A stretch of 31,020 nt of DNA, from the IMG/VR virus record IMGVR_UViG_3300037882_001642, positions 1 to 31,020 of that record; one strand, 5' to 3'. The stretch comes from a virus. Positions 15,191 to 25,845 of this stretch are shown in pieces; the first letter of the stretch is position 1; each line of letters opens with the position of its first letter. A model generated the notes under the pieces. It saw only the letters and a program-made list of their open reading frames with translations. It made no database searches and was not told where the DNA came from. A program made the position numbers and the translations under genes.

Positions 15191-18160
15191 ATGGCTCGTG
15201 TACCACTCTATGAAAATTATGAAGTTATCCCAACTGTTCAAAATGCTTACAGTTCGGTCAATGCCACCCCTGACGCTTTTGGCTCAGGAATAGGACGTGC
15301 AGTCCAAGGGCTAGGCCAGCAAATTGATGTTTCACAAAAAGAATTTAATGATGCCCTCGATATACAGAAAAAGAAAGATGATGAAACAAAAGTAGCCGAT
15401 GACTTTGCCAATCAGATAACCCCTGCGTTCAGGCAACTTAATGACGAATACCGCATGAAGACCAAGGGGCGAGCCACTCTTGACCAGTATGAAGAATACA
15501 AACAGCGTGCCAATGACCTAAGAGACCAATTCGTTTCACAAGACACAGACCCCGAGCGAATGAAGATGCGAAACCGTCTTATTTACGCTCGTCATGACGA
15601 TAGCCTTAGTAAAATCGACAATTATTTTATCGACCAGCGAGACACCGTTGAACAAACCAGTCATGAAGCCATGATGATGACATTTGCTCAAGACTTGTCT
15701 GAAAATCCTTATGACGACAAGCTTTTTCAAAAGACCCTTCTCAATGGATATTCTGAGCTTGAACGCCGTGGTGACTTCATGGGTTGGGATGATGCCACAC
15801 GAGAATCTGAACGTAAGAGTTGGTCAATCAAGACCTATAACCAAACATTCACCCAGCTTCTTGCTCAAGACCCACAAACCGCAAAGAACTGGCTTGATGC
15901 CCATCCTGAAGCCCCTGAAGGGGTTCAAGCTATGGCAACAGAGAAACTACGCCCTATAATGAGAGGAGTGAATGCTTTAAGACATCTTGATGGCCTGCGA
16001 ACTAAGATGCAAACAGGGACTCCCCATTTCCAAGTCAATACAGATGGCAAGGGCTTTGGCGGTGGGTTCAAGGGAAAACTCAAAGAGCAGTATGAGAATG
16101 TGCCTCCACAGGTCAACTCTCTTATTCAAAAGTATGCTACCCTTAACGGTCTATCACCAAAGCTTTTACAAGCTGTTATGTTTCAGGAATCCAAGTATAA
16201 CCCCAATGCTGTCAGTCCAGCAGGGGCATCTGGTCTTATGCAACTCATGCCTGCGACTGCGGCAGGGTTAGGTCTCACAGGAAACGATGTCTTTAATCCT
16301 GAGAAAAATGTTGCAGCAGGGGCTAAATATCTCAAACAACAGATTGATAAATTTGATGGTAACATTGCTCTTGGGTTAGCTGGCTACAATGCAGGCTCAG
16401 GTCACATCTCAGGTTACAAACGGAAAGATGGGAGCTACAATATTGGTGCGATTAAAAAAGCCAAAGCCAAGTATGGGGATAACCCAACCACAGACCAAAT
16501 CCTTGAATTTATGCCAAGAACAGAAGAAACTATTCCGTATGTAAAAAATATTGCAGGGACGGCTGAGGTAACACCTGTCCTACCACCCTTGTTTAACAGC
16601 CCTCCTCAGAATGCTACTTTTTCAGTTTCGAGTGTAATTGATGAGGAGGTCACACTAACTAACCAAATCAATCAGGATATTATCTCGGGAGCATTGGATT
16701 TTGACACAGGGCAGGCTTCAATCGCAACCCTACAACAAGAGTCAGCCCTTAAAAAACAACAGATAGAACAAGCCTCAGTGGACGCAACAACACAGCTCAT
16801 GGCTTACTTACGTCAACATCCTGAGCTTAATGAATCTAATGCAATGCAAGACCCTATTGTAGCTTCTCTTTTCCCACGCCTCAAAGCAGATGCTCAAACA
16901 AACTTTTGGTCAATGATTGGAACAAACCAAGATAAAGTTGCTGGCGTTGAGGTGGCTTTGAATGACCCTATCACACTCAAGAACGTCAATTCTCAATATC
17001 CAAGTGGTAATTTTGATAGCCTTCCCATTGAGCAAAAGGTGCGTGAGATTAAGACCCTTAACGCTCAACAGGCTCAACGTGACCAAAAGAATTTCACCGA
17101 CCTTAATCGTGACCTTGACCAAAGCATTGTTACAGGTGGAACAAAGAACAGTGTTGCAAACTTGTTAGATAACCCCATGTTAAAAGACATGGACAAAGCC
17201 CTACGAGACCAGCTTCTTATTAAAGCAGGAAATGCACAGGCCACCTATGAATCTGACAGAGCTGACCACTTCTTAAAAATGGCTGACATTACAAAAGACC
17301 CTGACCTCTTACCGAAACTTAATGGTTGGGATAGCCTCAAACAACCACAGCAACAAGCAGCGATTGATAGGGCTAGAACCAGTCGCACCCAAAAAAGAGA
17401 AGACAGCCTATCCTCCTTTAAAACTTGGATTGAATCTGAAAAACCAAGCATGGAGAAAATGAAATCTGACCCTCGCTATACCACTCTATCAGCAGATGAC
17501 AAAATCAGTGCAATTCAGTATCACAGAACTCAAACGGCGAACCTGAACCTTGATACCCTTGATGTCCTTAAAGGTAAGCTTAAAGCAGGCACAATCACTA
17601 TTGACAATGCTTCATCAGACAAGACCTTTAAAGAAGCCGACTCAAACACACAGGAAGCGTTCCTTGATTTCATAAGGGGCAAGAACACAGGGGCTGAAAG
17701 TGATAAATTTAAATCCTTTCAAAGAAGAATTGTTAATGAGGATATGGATGAGAAAACCATATTGAAAGATTCAGAATTTCTTTCATTCACTTTCGAAGAA
17801 AGAGCCAAAATCCTCAGCTCATCCCAAATAGACCAAGAAATGCTTGATAAAGAGGCTTGGAACTTAGTCGTTAAGATGACAGATGGAAAAAATCAATGGA
17901 GTTTTGCTGACAAAAAAAGGTTCTATTACCTTACTAAAAGAAGTATTCACCGCTCAAATAGCTGGCTCTCCCCTCAAAATATCCCTGTTGTTAACTGGAC
18001 ACCAACCGTATGGGCAGAAAATCAAATGGACGCATCGGAAGTTTACAATAGAAAAAGAACAGCATCAAAAAAGGCCATCGAAGAAATCAACCAATATCTT
18101 AACAATCAAGGTGGGACTTCTTTATGGTGGAATGATGCTTACAACCCTTCCGAAGAGTAG
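15191..18160 (+). CDS. Internal virion protein with lytic transglycosylase domain (gp15/gp16-like), 989 aa
   Basis: A core protein ejected into the cell envelope, where its SLT domain would locally open peptidoglycan for DNA entry. The SLT domain spans about residues 302-455. It has the catalytic Glu333 in QAVMFQESKYNPNAVSPAGA, then SGLMQLMPATA, LGLAGYNAGSG, and a final segment ETIPYVKNI. The rest is helical and charged, with an N-terminal segment VQGLGQQIDVSQKEFNDALD (coiled-coil-like). In T7 the SLT sits at the start of gp16; here it is in the preceding protein. A 10-nt gap with AAGGATTG separates it from the previous gene. It contains the second copy of a 19-bp repeat (15324-15342). Confidence 0.88.
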   Translation: MARVPLYENYEVIPTVQNAYSSVNATPDAFGSGIGRAVQGLGQQIDVSQKEFNDALDIQKKKDDETKVADDFANQITPAFRQLNDEYRMKTKGRATLDQYEEYKQRANDLRDQFVSQDTDPERMKMRNRLIYARHDDSLSKIDNYFIDQRDTVEQTSHEAMMMTFAQDLSENPYDDKLFQKTLLNGYSELERRGDFMGWDDATRESERKSWSIKTYNQTFTQLLAQDPQTAKNWLDAHPEAPEGVQAMATEKLRPIMRGVNALRHLDGLRTKMQTGTPHFQVNTDGKGFGGGFKGKLKEQYENVPPQVNSLIQKYATLNGLSPKLLQAVMFQESKYNPNAVSPAGASGLMQLMPATAAGLGLTGNDVFNPEKNVAAGAKYLKQQIDKFDGNIALGLAGYNAGSGHISGYKRKDGSYNIGAIKKAKAKYGDNPTTDQILEFMPRTEETIPYVKNIAGTAEVTPVLPPLFNSPPQNATFSVSSVIDEEVTLTNQINQDIISGALDFDTGQASIATLQQESALKKQQIEQASVDATTQLMAYLRQHPELNESNAMQDPIVASLFPRLKADAQTNFWSMIGTNQDKVAGVEVALNDPITLKNVNSQYPSGNFDSLPIEQKVREIKTLNAQQAQRDQKNFTDLNRDLDQSIVTGGTKNSVANLLDNPMLKDMDKALRDQLLIKAGNAQATYESDRADHFLKMADITKDPDLLPKLNGWDSLKQPQQQAAIDRARTSRTQKREDSLSSFKTWIESEKPSMEKMKSDPRYTTLSADDKISAIQYHRTQTANLNLDTLDVLKGKLKAGTITIDNASSDKTFKEADSNTQEAFLDFIRGKNTGAESDKFKSFQRRIVNEDMDEKTILKDSEFLSFTFEERAKILSSSQIDQEMLDKEAWNLVVKMTDGKNQWSFADKKRFYYLTKRSIHRSNSWLSPQNIPVVNWTPTVWAENQMDASEVYNRKRTASKKAIEEINQYLNNQGGTSLWWNDAYNPSEE
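15324..15342 (+). repeat. 19-bp direct repeat, copy 2 (inside the transglycosylase gene)
   Basis: Identical to 5575-5593. Here it is coding, in frame as IDVSQKE. Confidence 0.7.
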
Positions 18161-18168
18161 GTAATGAC

Positions 18169-18717
18169 ATGAATGATAGAGATGAAAGAGATTCCCTTTT
18201 CTACAAAACCCGTGTTGACTGGGCTTCCAATCCTCAGTTAGCGATGGAAACTGATGTCCTTAGCATTCCAAACTTAACACGCAAACAACGTCTCGACCTT
18301 TACGAACAAAGGGAACGAATTACCAAAAGAAAACCTGAAACAGGATTTCAAAACTTTAACCAATATTACGCTCAGGCTTATGGTCAAATGCCATCTGAAG
18401 ATGACATCACAAATAACACGCAAACCGCCCGTCACTATTATAGACAGGCCAATAGCTTCTATGATGATATAGAAAAAATCAAAAGCAATGGTGAGGATAT
18501 TGTTATTTCTGATGATGAATACAACACCCTTGCTAAAGGAAGCCTCACTAAAACAGCAATTACAGATGCCACAACAGGAAATGGGTATACCAATATCAAC
18601 GAAGATATGAGAAAGTATCTTAGTCAAGGGTTAGCTCAACAAAACATCCCTGTCACAGATGAAACCCTTCAAAAATTGTATCGCTTCTATATGGCAAGGA
18701 CATTAAGCAATGGATGA
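18169..18717 (+). CDS. Hypothetical protein between the internal virion proteins, 182 aa
   Basis: No family recognised. It is charged and helical, starts MNDRDERDSLFYKTRVDWAS, and has acidic/polar composition with no membrane segment. It lies 8 nt after the transglycosylase gene and overlaps the giant gene by 8 nt (ATGGATGA). That strongly suggests co-translation and a role with the internal core, perhaps as a small core component or chaperone. This role is inferred from position only. Confidence 0.65.
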   Translation: MNDRDERDSLFYKTRVDWASNPQLAMETDVLSIPNLTRKQRLDLYEQRERITKRKPETGFQNFNQYYAQAYGQMPSEDDITNNTQTARHYYRQANSFYDDIEKIKSNGEDIVISDDEYNTLAKGSLTKTAITDATTGNGYTNINEDMRKYLSQGLAQQNIPVTDETLQKLYRFYMARTLSNG

Positions 18718-21700
18718 TATTTTCTCCCTTTTTAAACAGCAACATGACGCAGAAGAAGAAGCCAGAAAAGATGACCCTTTTTCTCAATTCAAAAAGCAGA
18801 TGGAAATATCAGCATCGGGGACACTGTATTCTACAGCAGGAGTCAATCCTGACCAATATGCCACCGCCAAAAAAGTGGCTGGTGCTATTGGAATGCCGAC
18901 CTCACTTGTTCAAGACGACATGAACACCTATCAAGAGATGGCCTTACATCAAAAGAACGCATCTCTTTTAAAGACCTCACCTGAGGTGACCGCTTTTATC
19001 ACACCTCAAAACGCCCCCCTCGTCAAAGATGATATTGAAAACTTGAGTGCGTTTGCAAAAATTTGGCGTGGTTTTGATGAGGGTGTTAAGAATGCCCTTG
19101 AAGACCGAGAAGAGTCATTCTCTTACTTCGAAGACATGATGACAGGCAATAGACCTCGTGATTTCAAAGGTGACCAAGAGGAAGCGGAAACAGATAGCTG
19201 GCTCTACAAAGGAAGCCGTTTAGCAGGGAACATCTTTACCCAATTAGGGGCATCCGCTACATCAGGCGGTTTAAAAGGGGCTGTTGTTGGCTCAGTTGTT
19301 CCTGTTTTAGGGACAGGTATTGGTTTTGCAGCTGGTCTTACAACAGACCAAGCCCTTCAATCAGCAGGTTCAACGTATAAAGAGACTTATGACAGCCTAA
19401 CCTCAAATGGTGTAGACGAAGAAAAAGCTAAATGGTTGGCTATGCAAGCAAGCTCCAAAATCTTTAGCACTAGCTTTGCATTAGGGGTTCTGCCAGTTAC
19501 ACGAGCCGTTTCTATGTTTGGGGCTACAGTCAGAAACGAAGTGACTAATCTTGGACGTGCTGTCGTCAGTGGCACGGTCGAGGAAGCGGTTGAGGAAATG
19601 GCCACAGAAGCGGCCAATGTTTATTTTATTGAGTCAGCTAAACAAGAGGCTGGCGTTGAGAATGTTTTTGATAATCCTAACGCCGACAAGCTTTCAGCAA
19701 TCGCTTCTCGTGTTGGTCAAGCAGGATTCTTAGGTGGACTTGCAGGTGGTATGCTTTCAGGGTCATTCTATTCTACAGGGGCTATTCTTAAACGTATGGG
19801 TAAGGTTACCCATGACCCTCTCCAGACCGAGGTTTACTTTACAGAAGCCTTTAAAACAGCCAAGAAAAGCAAGACCTTTGTTCGTGACCCTGACACATTT
19901 AAAGACTTCACAGATATTGTTGTTAACAAGACGGGGGCAAACACAGTTTATCTTCCTGTCAATAACGTCATTCCTTTTGTTGAAAAAAACCCTGACACTT
20001 GGAGACGAGCTGTCCCTGACATTGATGCTCAAATAGAAGAGGCCAATCAAACAGGCCAAGACATTGCAGTCAATACATCCAACTTCATTATCTATCTTCA
20101 AGATGATGCTGAGACATTTATCCCTGACCTTAAAACACAACCTGATGGGATGTCAGCAAATGAAGCTCGAACCCTTGCAAGTGAATTACCGACTGCCATT
20201 GAAAACGACTATAACGAGTTTATGCAGTCTATTACAGGGGATACAGGCAAACCCGAAGACAAATTCAAAATGCAGGTCTTCAATGATGTCATTGGGCAAC
20301 TTGAACGAGAAGGGTACGGCACACCCCAAGACCGTATGTCAGTGGCAATGCTGGCTACTCAGCGTTACATTGGTCGTGCAATGCAGAACAACAATGACTA
20401 CGGGAACGCCTTTGAGGAGTACAAACGTAACCCCTTCATCATCAATTTCGTGGACGAGAACACGCAAGAGCCATACGTTGACCAGCCGATTGCAAGGGAA
20501 CGGGTCAACCCGACCGACAATCAAATTGTAGGAACAAAACTTGGTGAGGGGCAAATCAAGATTTCTGGGGAGTACCACCCCACCGACATCATGATTGTGG
20601 AAGCAGATACCCTCTTCCCTGAATTGGATGGTCAAAGTGACACTCAATTCAAAGACCGTTCTCGTGCCGATGCAGAGAGTCAAATCCAAAAATATGTTTC
20701 ACAACCAGACCCTAATTACCTAACTCCTCATTTTCCTGACCAGATTCAGGGGTCACCTACACTTACGCCCGACAATCGTATCACAGGGGGCAACGTCCGA
20801 AGTGAAGTGATTAAGCGTCTCTACTCAAAAGGAAACGCTACCACCTACCGTGCGATGGTTGAGGCCGAAGCCCAAAAGGCAGGCATTGACATCTCAGGAT
20901 TCAAAAAACCTGCCATTGTGCGTGTTCTAGCCAGTGGTGTCAGTGCAAAAGAGGCAGCAATTAGCTCGAACGAGGGAGCGTATTCTGCACAGTCCACAAC
21001 AGAACAAGCCAACGTGGATGCGGAACGCCTGACCAACATCAAAGAATTTGGATTTACAGAACAAGGCCGTCTTGCAAAAGTAGGAAATGAAGGGGCAATT
21101 CAGAAATTCCTTGGTCAATATCCTATCGAGGAACAATCTGCCTTTAGGGACAAATCAGGTAAACTCAGTTTAGGCGGTGAGAACCGTATTCTGAGTGCTA
21201 TTCTTGTCAAAGCGTTTGGTGCTGACCCGATTATTTACAAAATCCTTGAATCAGGGGGTGAATTTAAGAACATCCAAGGAGCTTTACTGGCTGTTGCCCC
21301 ACAGGTGGCCAAGGTTGAAGCAGGAATCATGGATGGAGACTTACACGCTGTATCCATCAAACAAGACCTTTTAGATGCAATTAACAAACTTATTTATCTT
21401 CGTCAGCAAGATATGACAGTGGATGCGTTCCTTGCTCAGGTCGATACCATTGATGATTTCACGCCAGAGTCAAAAGTGTTACTCAAATTCCTTGATGATA
21501 ACCTTGGTAAGCCCCGTGTTCTCAGGGAAAAAATCAAACAAGTATTTGATAGAATTGAAGAGATGGGGAGTCCAAAACAGGAATCTCTTATTCCTATTGA
21601 CCTACCCACCAAAGCAGATGCCCTCAAAGACCTGAACAACATGGAAGAATACCAGCAATCAGGTCGTGGACGTATCCTGATTTCTGATAATATGAACTTT

Positions 21701-24700
21701 ATTCAGCTCTACAGAGATGCTGACGCTTCGACTCTTATTCACGAGTTTGGTCATAAGTGGCTTGATGAGCTTTTCATTGACGCAAAGGCAGGGCAAGGCA
21801 CAGAGCGGACTTCTCTTTTGGTTGATTACGATGTCACAAAAAATTGGTTCAAGACGATTTCCCCTGACATTCTTACCCACCACACAGAAAACAAAAGGGG
21901 GAAGGTTGATAAACAAGCTCGCAAGAAAGACCGAGCGATGCTCAAAGCCATCAAGGATAGAGGCGGTCAGGACTATATTAACAAAATGGTGGATGAAGAT
22001 TTCCCTATTATGGACGATGTTGACCAATACACCAAGATGATGTTTCACGAGGCATGGGCTAGAGGTTTTGAGACCTATATCATGGAAGGTAAAGCCCCTA
22101 CTCGCAGTCTGAGAGAGCCATTCCAACACCTATCCCGTGCGATGACCAACGTCTACAAAGGAGTCACCAGTCTTGGCGTTCCTGTAAACGATGACATTAG
22201 AGGTGTTTTTGACCGTATGCTAGGGGCTGAGGCTACTATGATGCAGGTGGTGGATGGATTTGGCCTTAATTCTTTATTCCTCAACTACGAGCAATCAGGA
22301 ATGTCTAAAGAGATGTTCTTGGCCTATAACAAAAAGATGCAGGCACAGCTCAATCGCATGAGAGAGAAGCTCACAGCACAGCGGATGAAAAAATACCGTG
22401 AAGAACGCTCAAATAGGGGCAAGGCACAGCTTGCTGAGATTGAAGCTAAATATGAGAACCAAAGCAAAAATAGCCGACCAATTAAATCTTATAACCGCAT
22501 CATGGGGCTTGACGGTGGGGAGACTATGCTCATTGACCTTGATAGTTTCAAGAAGCAATTCGACCAGAAGCCTGCTGAAGGTCAGACCGAGGATAGCGTT
22601 GAGCAACTAACACGCAAAGTCCCTAAAGAACTGTTCACCAAGAGCGGACAGGAAGGCGTTCATTATGAAATCGCAGCCGAGCTTTTGGGATACCAATCAG
22701 GCATGGAATTTATCAATGATATGATGAACCTTGAGGCCATGAGGGTGAATGCTGGTCGTACCATTGTTAAGAAGGGGGATAAGACCACAACTCGTGTCGC
22801 CACAATCGACGAAGCCCGTCAAAAGCATATCAAAAAACTAGCCAAACAAGAGTATCAACAAATCCAAGAGGTCGAGGACTACACAGAACGTGCTGAGGAA
22901 GCCTTCCAGCGTTCCCGTGTAGATGAGATTCTGGTGGACGAACTTAATGGATTGTCCAGTATCATCACCAACAAACTGAAGATTGACACATTCCAACCTG
23001 AAAATGTTGGAACACTGAGAATGCACGCTCGTGAACAATTCTACAAAAGTCCATACGCAACCCTGATTAAACAACACAAGAAGTATAGGCTCGCCGCCGA
23101 AGTGGCTTCCACGAAGGCACACCGCTTACTCGTGCAAGGAGATTACGAGGGTGCATACAAGGCCAAGAAAGAACACATCATAGCCTACTTAATGTACAAA
23201 GAAGCATCTCAGTTTGTTAAAGACTTCCGCAAGACTCAACAGCTTATCGACAAGATTTCCAAGAATCCTGCCATTAAGGGGTCATCATCTCAGAAGGGTG
23301 TTCATGCTGACCATATGCAACTGCTTCATGCTATTCTCAACTGGGCAGGGATTAAGACTTCACGCACACAAAAACCAAGCCGTGTGGGAAAAGATGTTCC
23401 TCCATTCAAGCCTATCATGGAAGAAATCCAAGACTTTATGGCTAATGATGAGATAGGGGACAGAAAATCCATTTACATTCCTGACGTTATTAAAGCGAAT
23501 AAGACAGAGGGTCTGACGGTGGATGAATTTATGGATGTGGCACTTGCCATCCAAAGCATCTATACCCACGGTCAAGATACTTGGTATGAACTGGGATTAA
23601 ACTCAGCCATTGAGTACAATGAGCGTATTGAGAATATGGCTCTTACCCTTACTAGAGGCAAACCACAGACAGGGGAACGAGCCTATCTTTCCTCTAAATC
23701 AAAAGATAAATGGGATGAGCTAGGTGATAATATCAAAAGCTGGTTTGACCTGACCGCTGCCTCTATGAGACGGGCAGAGAGCTTTGCCAATGAGTTTGAC
23801 CACTACAATTCATCAGGCGTTTGGAATACAACCCTGATTGAGCCTATGCAGATTGGCAAGCGAGGTCACTTCCAATTTATGAGAGGCTTCAATACCATTC
23901 TTGACGCAAAAAAAGAACGCATGGGAACAAAAGAGTTTCACGCATGGCAATCTTCCCTTGATGAACGTATCCCTAATAGCAGTCTATATGATTACCGAAT
24001 GCAGGTGGTTAATGGACAAAAAGTCGGAATGCCTACCCTTCTTGAACTTCGCAAAATTGATATTATCTCAATGGCCTTCCATCTCGGAAGTCCCGAAAAT
24101 TTTCAGAAACTGATTAAAGGCCGTGAATTTGCAGATGGTCTTGACGCAAATGGTCAGAAAATCCCTACAGGCTGGACAGCAGATGCGATTAACACTCTTG
24201 TTCATGACAATATGACTCAGGAAGACTGGGACTTGGTTACATCCTTTGCAAAACACGTTGGCACGCAATGGCAACAAAAGCAGGCCGTCATCAAGCGTCT
24301 CAAAGGCGTTGCCCCACCAGAAGTCATCACCACCCCTGTTCCTACAAAATTCGGGACACTTGATGGTTGGTATTGGCCTCTTATCTACGAAGAAACCATC
24401 ACCAATGTTAAAAGTGAGGACTCTTCTATCGTTGGAGCTATCTTCGATGGAGATATGAACGCTGATTTCTCCTTCGCTCGTAAGGATGGTGTACGCCGAC
24501 CTATGCTAATTTCTTTTGATGATATGATGAACCGCATAGAAAGAGACTCATACTACACCAATATGGTCGAGCCTGTGGTAAACGCCGCAAAGATGCTTTC
24601 TGACCGTCGCATTGAAGATGCCATCACCCGAGCCAAAAGTCAGCAACATTACAGAGCTTTAGTTGACTGGGTTAGGGATACAGCTAACCGCAATCGCAGA

Positions 24701-25840
24701 AATATGGGAATGCAAGACTTCCTTGCACCACTTGGCACACGTCTTCAAGCAGGGGCATCTATTAATTTCTTCACATACGCTGTTAAACCCATAGCAGATA
24801 ATATGTCAGAATTTATTCTTCTTCCAACCCACCGTGACCTTGGAATAAAAGGAATGTACAGAGGTCTAAACTGGCTTGTTCACAATAGTTTTAATAATCG
24901 AGAAGAAATCTACAAATTCTTTTCTCAATTTGATGACTATACCCTCAGACATGGTGGAGCAGATAAGCTCATGGCTGATGTCAAAAGAGCCATCCCTAAC
25001 AAATGGGGGTTAACATCTCGTCTTTACAATCGTATCGTTGAAATCGGCTATCATGTGATGATGTCTATGGATAGTTTAAAAGGGGCGATTGCTGCGAGAG
25101 GAGCTTATGAGAATTTCATTGAAGCTAATCCCAACGCTACGGACGCTGAAATTATCACTCACGTTAACAAGGTCATCCGTGAAGTGTCGCCTTCTCGTGA
25201 CCTTATTGACCAATCTCTTGTCCAAAGAGACAAACTCAATGGACATCTTAAATTCTACATGGGGTTCTTGAATGGGGCATTTAACCGTGTAGCAGATGAT
25301 TTCATCTTAGCTAAACAAAAAGCAGAGAGTGCCAAGTCAGCCTACGGCACAGCAAAAGGAGCATTCAAATTTGCTACAGGGTCACTGACCCCCCTCTTCT
25401 ATGCAATGGTTATCGGCTGGTTCGGTCAGTACCTGTCAGGAGCTTTTACAGGAGATGACGAAGAAGATAAGGCAGGTCTTGCAGAACAAGTTATCAAAGG
25501 AACAGTCGGTGGTGTAGCTTCTATGTTCCCTGTCATGTCTGAATTGTATCATGTGGCCGTTGGGTCAACCCCCTTTGCAGGACAAGGTCTTGACCTTCGT
25601 TACTCGGCTATCAAAGACGTTGTTAAATCAACACGAAAGCTCGTCACAGGCAAAGAATTTAACGAAGATGATTTCCTTAATTTCTTTGAAGCTGCAGGTT
25701 TCATTGGTCAATTCCCTGTTAAACGACCAGTTGCAGCAACTCGTTACTTGTATGGCCTTTCAACAGGTGAAATTGAAGCCCCTGACAATATCCCTGAGTT
25801 TATTGGTGATATTCAAAGAGGTAGACAAATAGACAGATAA
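18710..25840 (+). CDS. Giant internal/ejection protein (gp16-like position) with ParB-like and HExxH domains, 2376 aa
   Basis: The largest gene, at the place of T7 gene 16, so probably ejected with the DNA. Visible parts: a Gly/Ala-rich hydrophobic stretch (about 172-225, AVVGSVVPVLGTGIGFAAGL), likely membrane-interacting. A DdrB/ParB-like domain follows (about 600-880): QIQKYVSQPDPNYLTPHFPD, the GGNVRSEVIKRLY loop at about 690, YRAMVEAEAQKAGID, then STTEQANVDAERL. Next is a metallopeptidase-like motif HEFGH (1011-1015) within DASTLIHEFGHKWLDELF. Long helical regions come after, and a second hydrophobic stretch near the end (about 2227-2250, FYAMVIGWFGQYLSGAF). These domains are known from phage polyvalent proteins thought to protect or process incoming DNA. 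T7 gp16 is about 1318 residues, so this protein is far longer. The start ATG 18710 has AAGGA 9 nt upstream. Confidence 0.85.
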   Translation: MDDIFSLFKQQHDAEEEARKDDPFSQFKKQMEISASGTLYSTAGVNPDQYATAKKVAGAIGMPTSLVQDDMNTYQEMALHQKNASLLKTSPEVTAFITPQNAPLVKDDIENLSAFAKIWRGFDEGVKNALEDREESFSYFEDMMTGNRPRDFKGDQEEAETDSWLYKGSRLAGNIFTQLGASATSGGLKGAVVGSVVPVLGTGIGFAAGLTTDQALQSAGSTYKETYDSLTSNGVDEEKAKWLAMQASSKIFSTSFALGVLPVTRAVSMFGATVRNEVTNLGRAVVSGTVEEAVEEMATEAANVYFIESAKQEAGVENVFDNPNADKLSAIASRVGQAGFLGGLAGGMLSGSFYSTGAILKRMGKVTHDPLQTEVYFTEAFKTAKKSKTFVRDPDTFKDFTDIVVNKTGANTVYLPVNNVIPFVEKNPDTWRRAVPDIDAQIEEANQTGQDIAVNTSNFIIYLQDDAETFIPDLKTQPDGMSANEARTLASELPTAIENDYNEFMQSITGDTGKPEDKFKMQVFNDVIGQLEREGYGTPQDRMSVAMLATQRYIGRAMQNNNDYGNAFEEYKRNPFIINFVDENTQEPYVDQPIARERVNPTDNQIVGTKLGEGQIKISGEYHPTDIMIVEADTLFPELDGQSDTQFKDRSRADAESQIQKYVSQPDPNYLTPHFPDQIQGSPTLTPDNRITGGNVRSEVIKRLYSKGNATTYRAMVEAEAQKAGIDISGFKKPAIVRVLASGVSAKEAAISSNEGAYSAQSTTEQANVDAERLTNIKEFGFTEQGRLAKVGNEGAIQKFLGQYPIEEQSAFRDKSGKLSLGGENRILSAILVKAFGADPIIYKILESGGEFKNIQGALLAVAPQVAKVEAGIMDGDLHAVSIKQDLLDAINKLIYLRQQDMTVDAFLAQVDTIDDFTPESKVLLKFLDDNLGKPRVLREKIKQVFDRIEEMGSPKQESLIPIDLPTKADALKDLNNMEEYQQSGRGRILISDNMNFIQLYRDADASTLIHEFGHKWLDELFIDAKAGQGTERTSLLVDYDVTKNWFKTISPDILTHHTENKRGKVDKQARKKDRAMLKAIKDRGGQDYINKMVDEDFPIMDDVDQYTKMMFHEAWARGFETYIMEGKAPTRSLREPFQHLSRAMTNVYKGVTSLGVPVNDDIRGVFDRMLGAEATMMQVVDGFGLNSLFLNYEQSGMSKEMFLAYNKKMQAQLNRMREKLTAQRMKKYREERSNRGKAQLAEIEAKYENQSKNSRPIKSYNRIMGLDGGETMLIDLDSFKKQFDQKPAEGQTEDSVEQLTRKVPKELFTKSGQEGVHYEIAAELLGYQSGMEFINDMMNLEAMRVNAGRTIVKKGDKTTTRVATIDEARQKHIKKLAKQEYQQIQEVEDYTERAEEAFQRSRVDEILVDELNGLSSIITNKLKIDTFQPENVGTLRMHAREQFYKSPYATLIKQHKKYRLAAEVASTKAHRLLVQGDYEGAYKAKKEHIIAYLMYKEASQFVKDFRKTQQLIDKISKNPAIKGSSSQKGVHADHMQLLHAILNWAGIKTSRTQKPSRVGKDVPPFKPIMEEIQDFMANDEIGDRKSIYIPDVIKANKTEGLTVDEFMDVALAIQSIYTHGQDTWYELGLNSAIEYNERIENMALTLTRGKPQTGERAYLSSKSKDKWDELGDNIKSWFDLTAASMRRAESFANEFDHYNSSGVWNTTLIEPMQIGKRGHFQFMRGFNTILDAKKERMGTKEFHAWQSSLDERIPNSSLYDYRMQVVNGQKVGMPTLLELRKIDIISMAFHLGSPENFQKLIKGREFADGLDANGQKIPTGWTADAINTLVHDNMTQEDWDLVTSFAKHVGTQWQQKQAVIKRLKGVAPPEVITTPVPTKFGTLDGWYWPLIYEETITNVKSEDSSIVGAIFDGDMNADFSFARKDGVRRPMLISFDDMMNRIERDSYYTNMVEPVVNAAKMLSDRRIEDAITRAKSQQHYRALVDWVRDTANRNRRNMGMQDFLAPLGTRLQAGASINFFTYAVKPIADNMSEFILLPTHRDLGIKGMYRGLNWLVHNSFNNREEIYKFFSQFDDYTLRHGGADKLMADVKRAIPNKWGLTSRLYNRIVEIGYHVMMSMDSLKGAIAARGAYENFIEANPNATDAEIITHVNKVIREVSPSRDLIDQSLVQRDKLNGHLKFYMGFLNGAFNRVADDFILAKQKAESAKSAYGTAKGAFKFATGSLTPLFYAMVIGWFGQYLSGAFTGDDEEDKAGLAEQVIKGTVGGVASMFPVMSELYHVAVGSTPFAGQGLDLRYSAIKDVVKSTRKLVTGKEFNEDDFLNFFEAAGFIGQFPVKRPVAATRYLYGLSTGEIEAPDNIPEFIGDIQRGRQIDR

Positions 25841-25845
25841 TGTCA

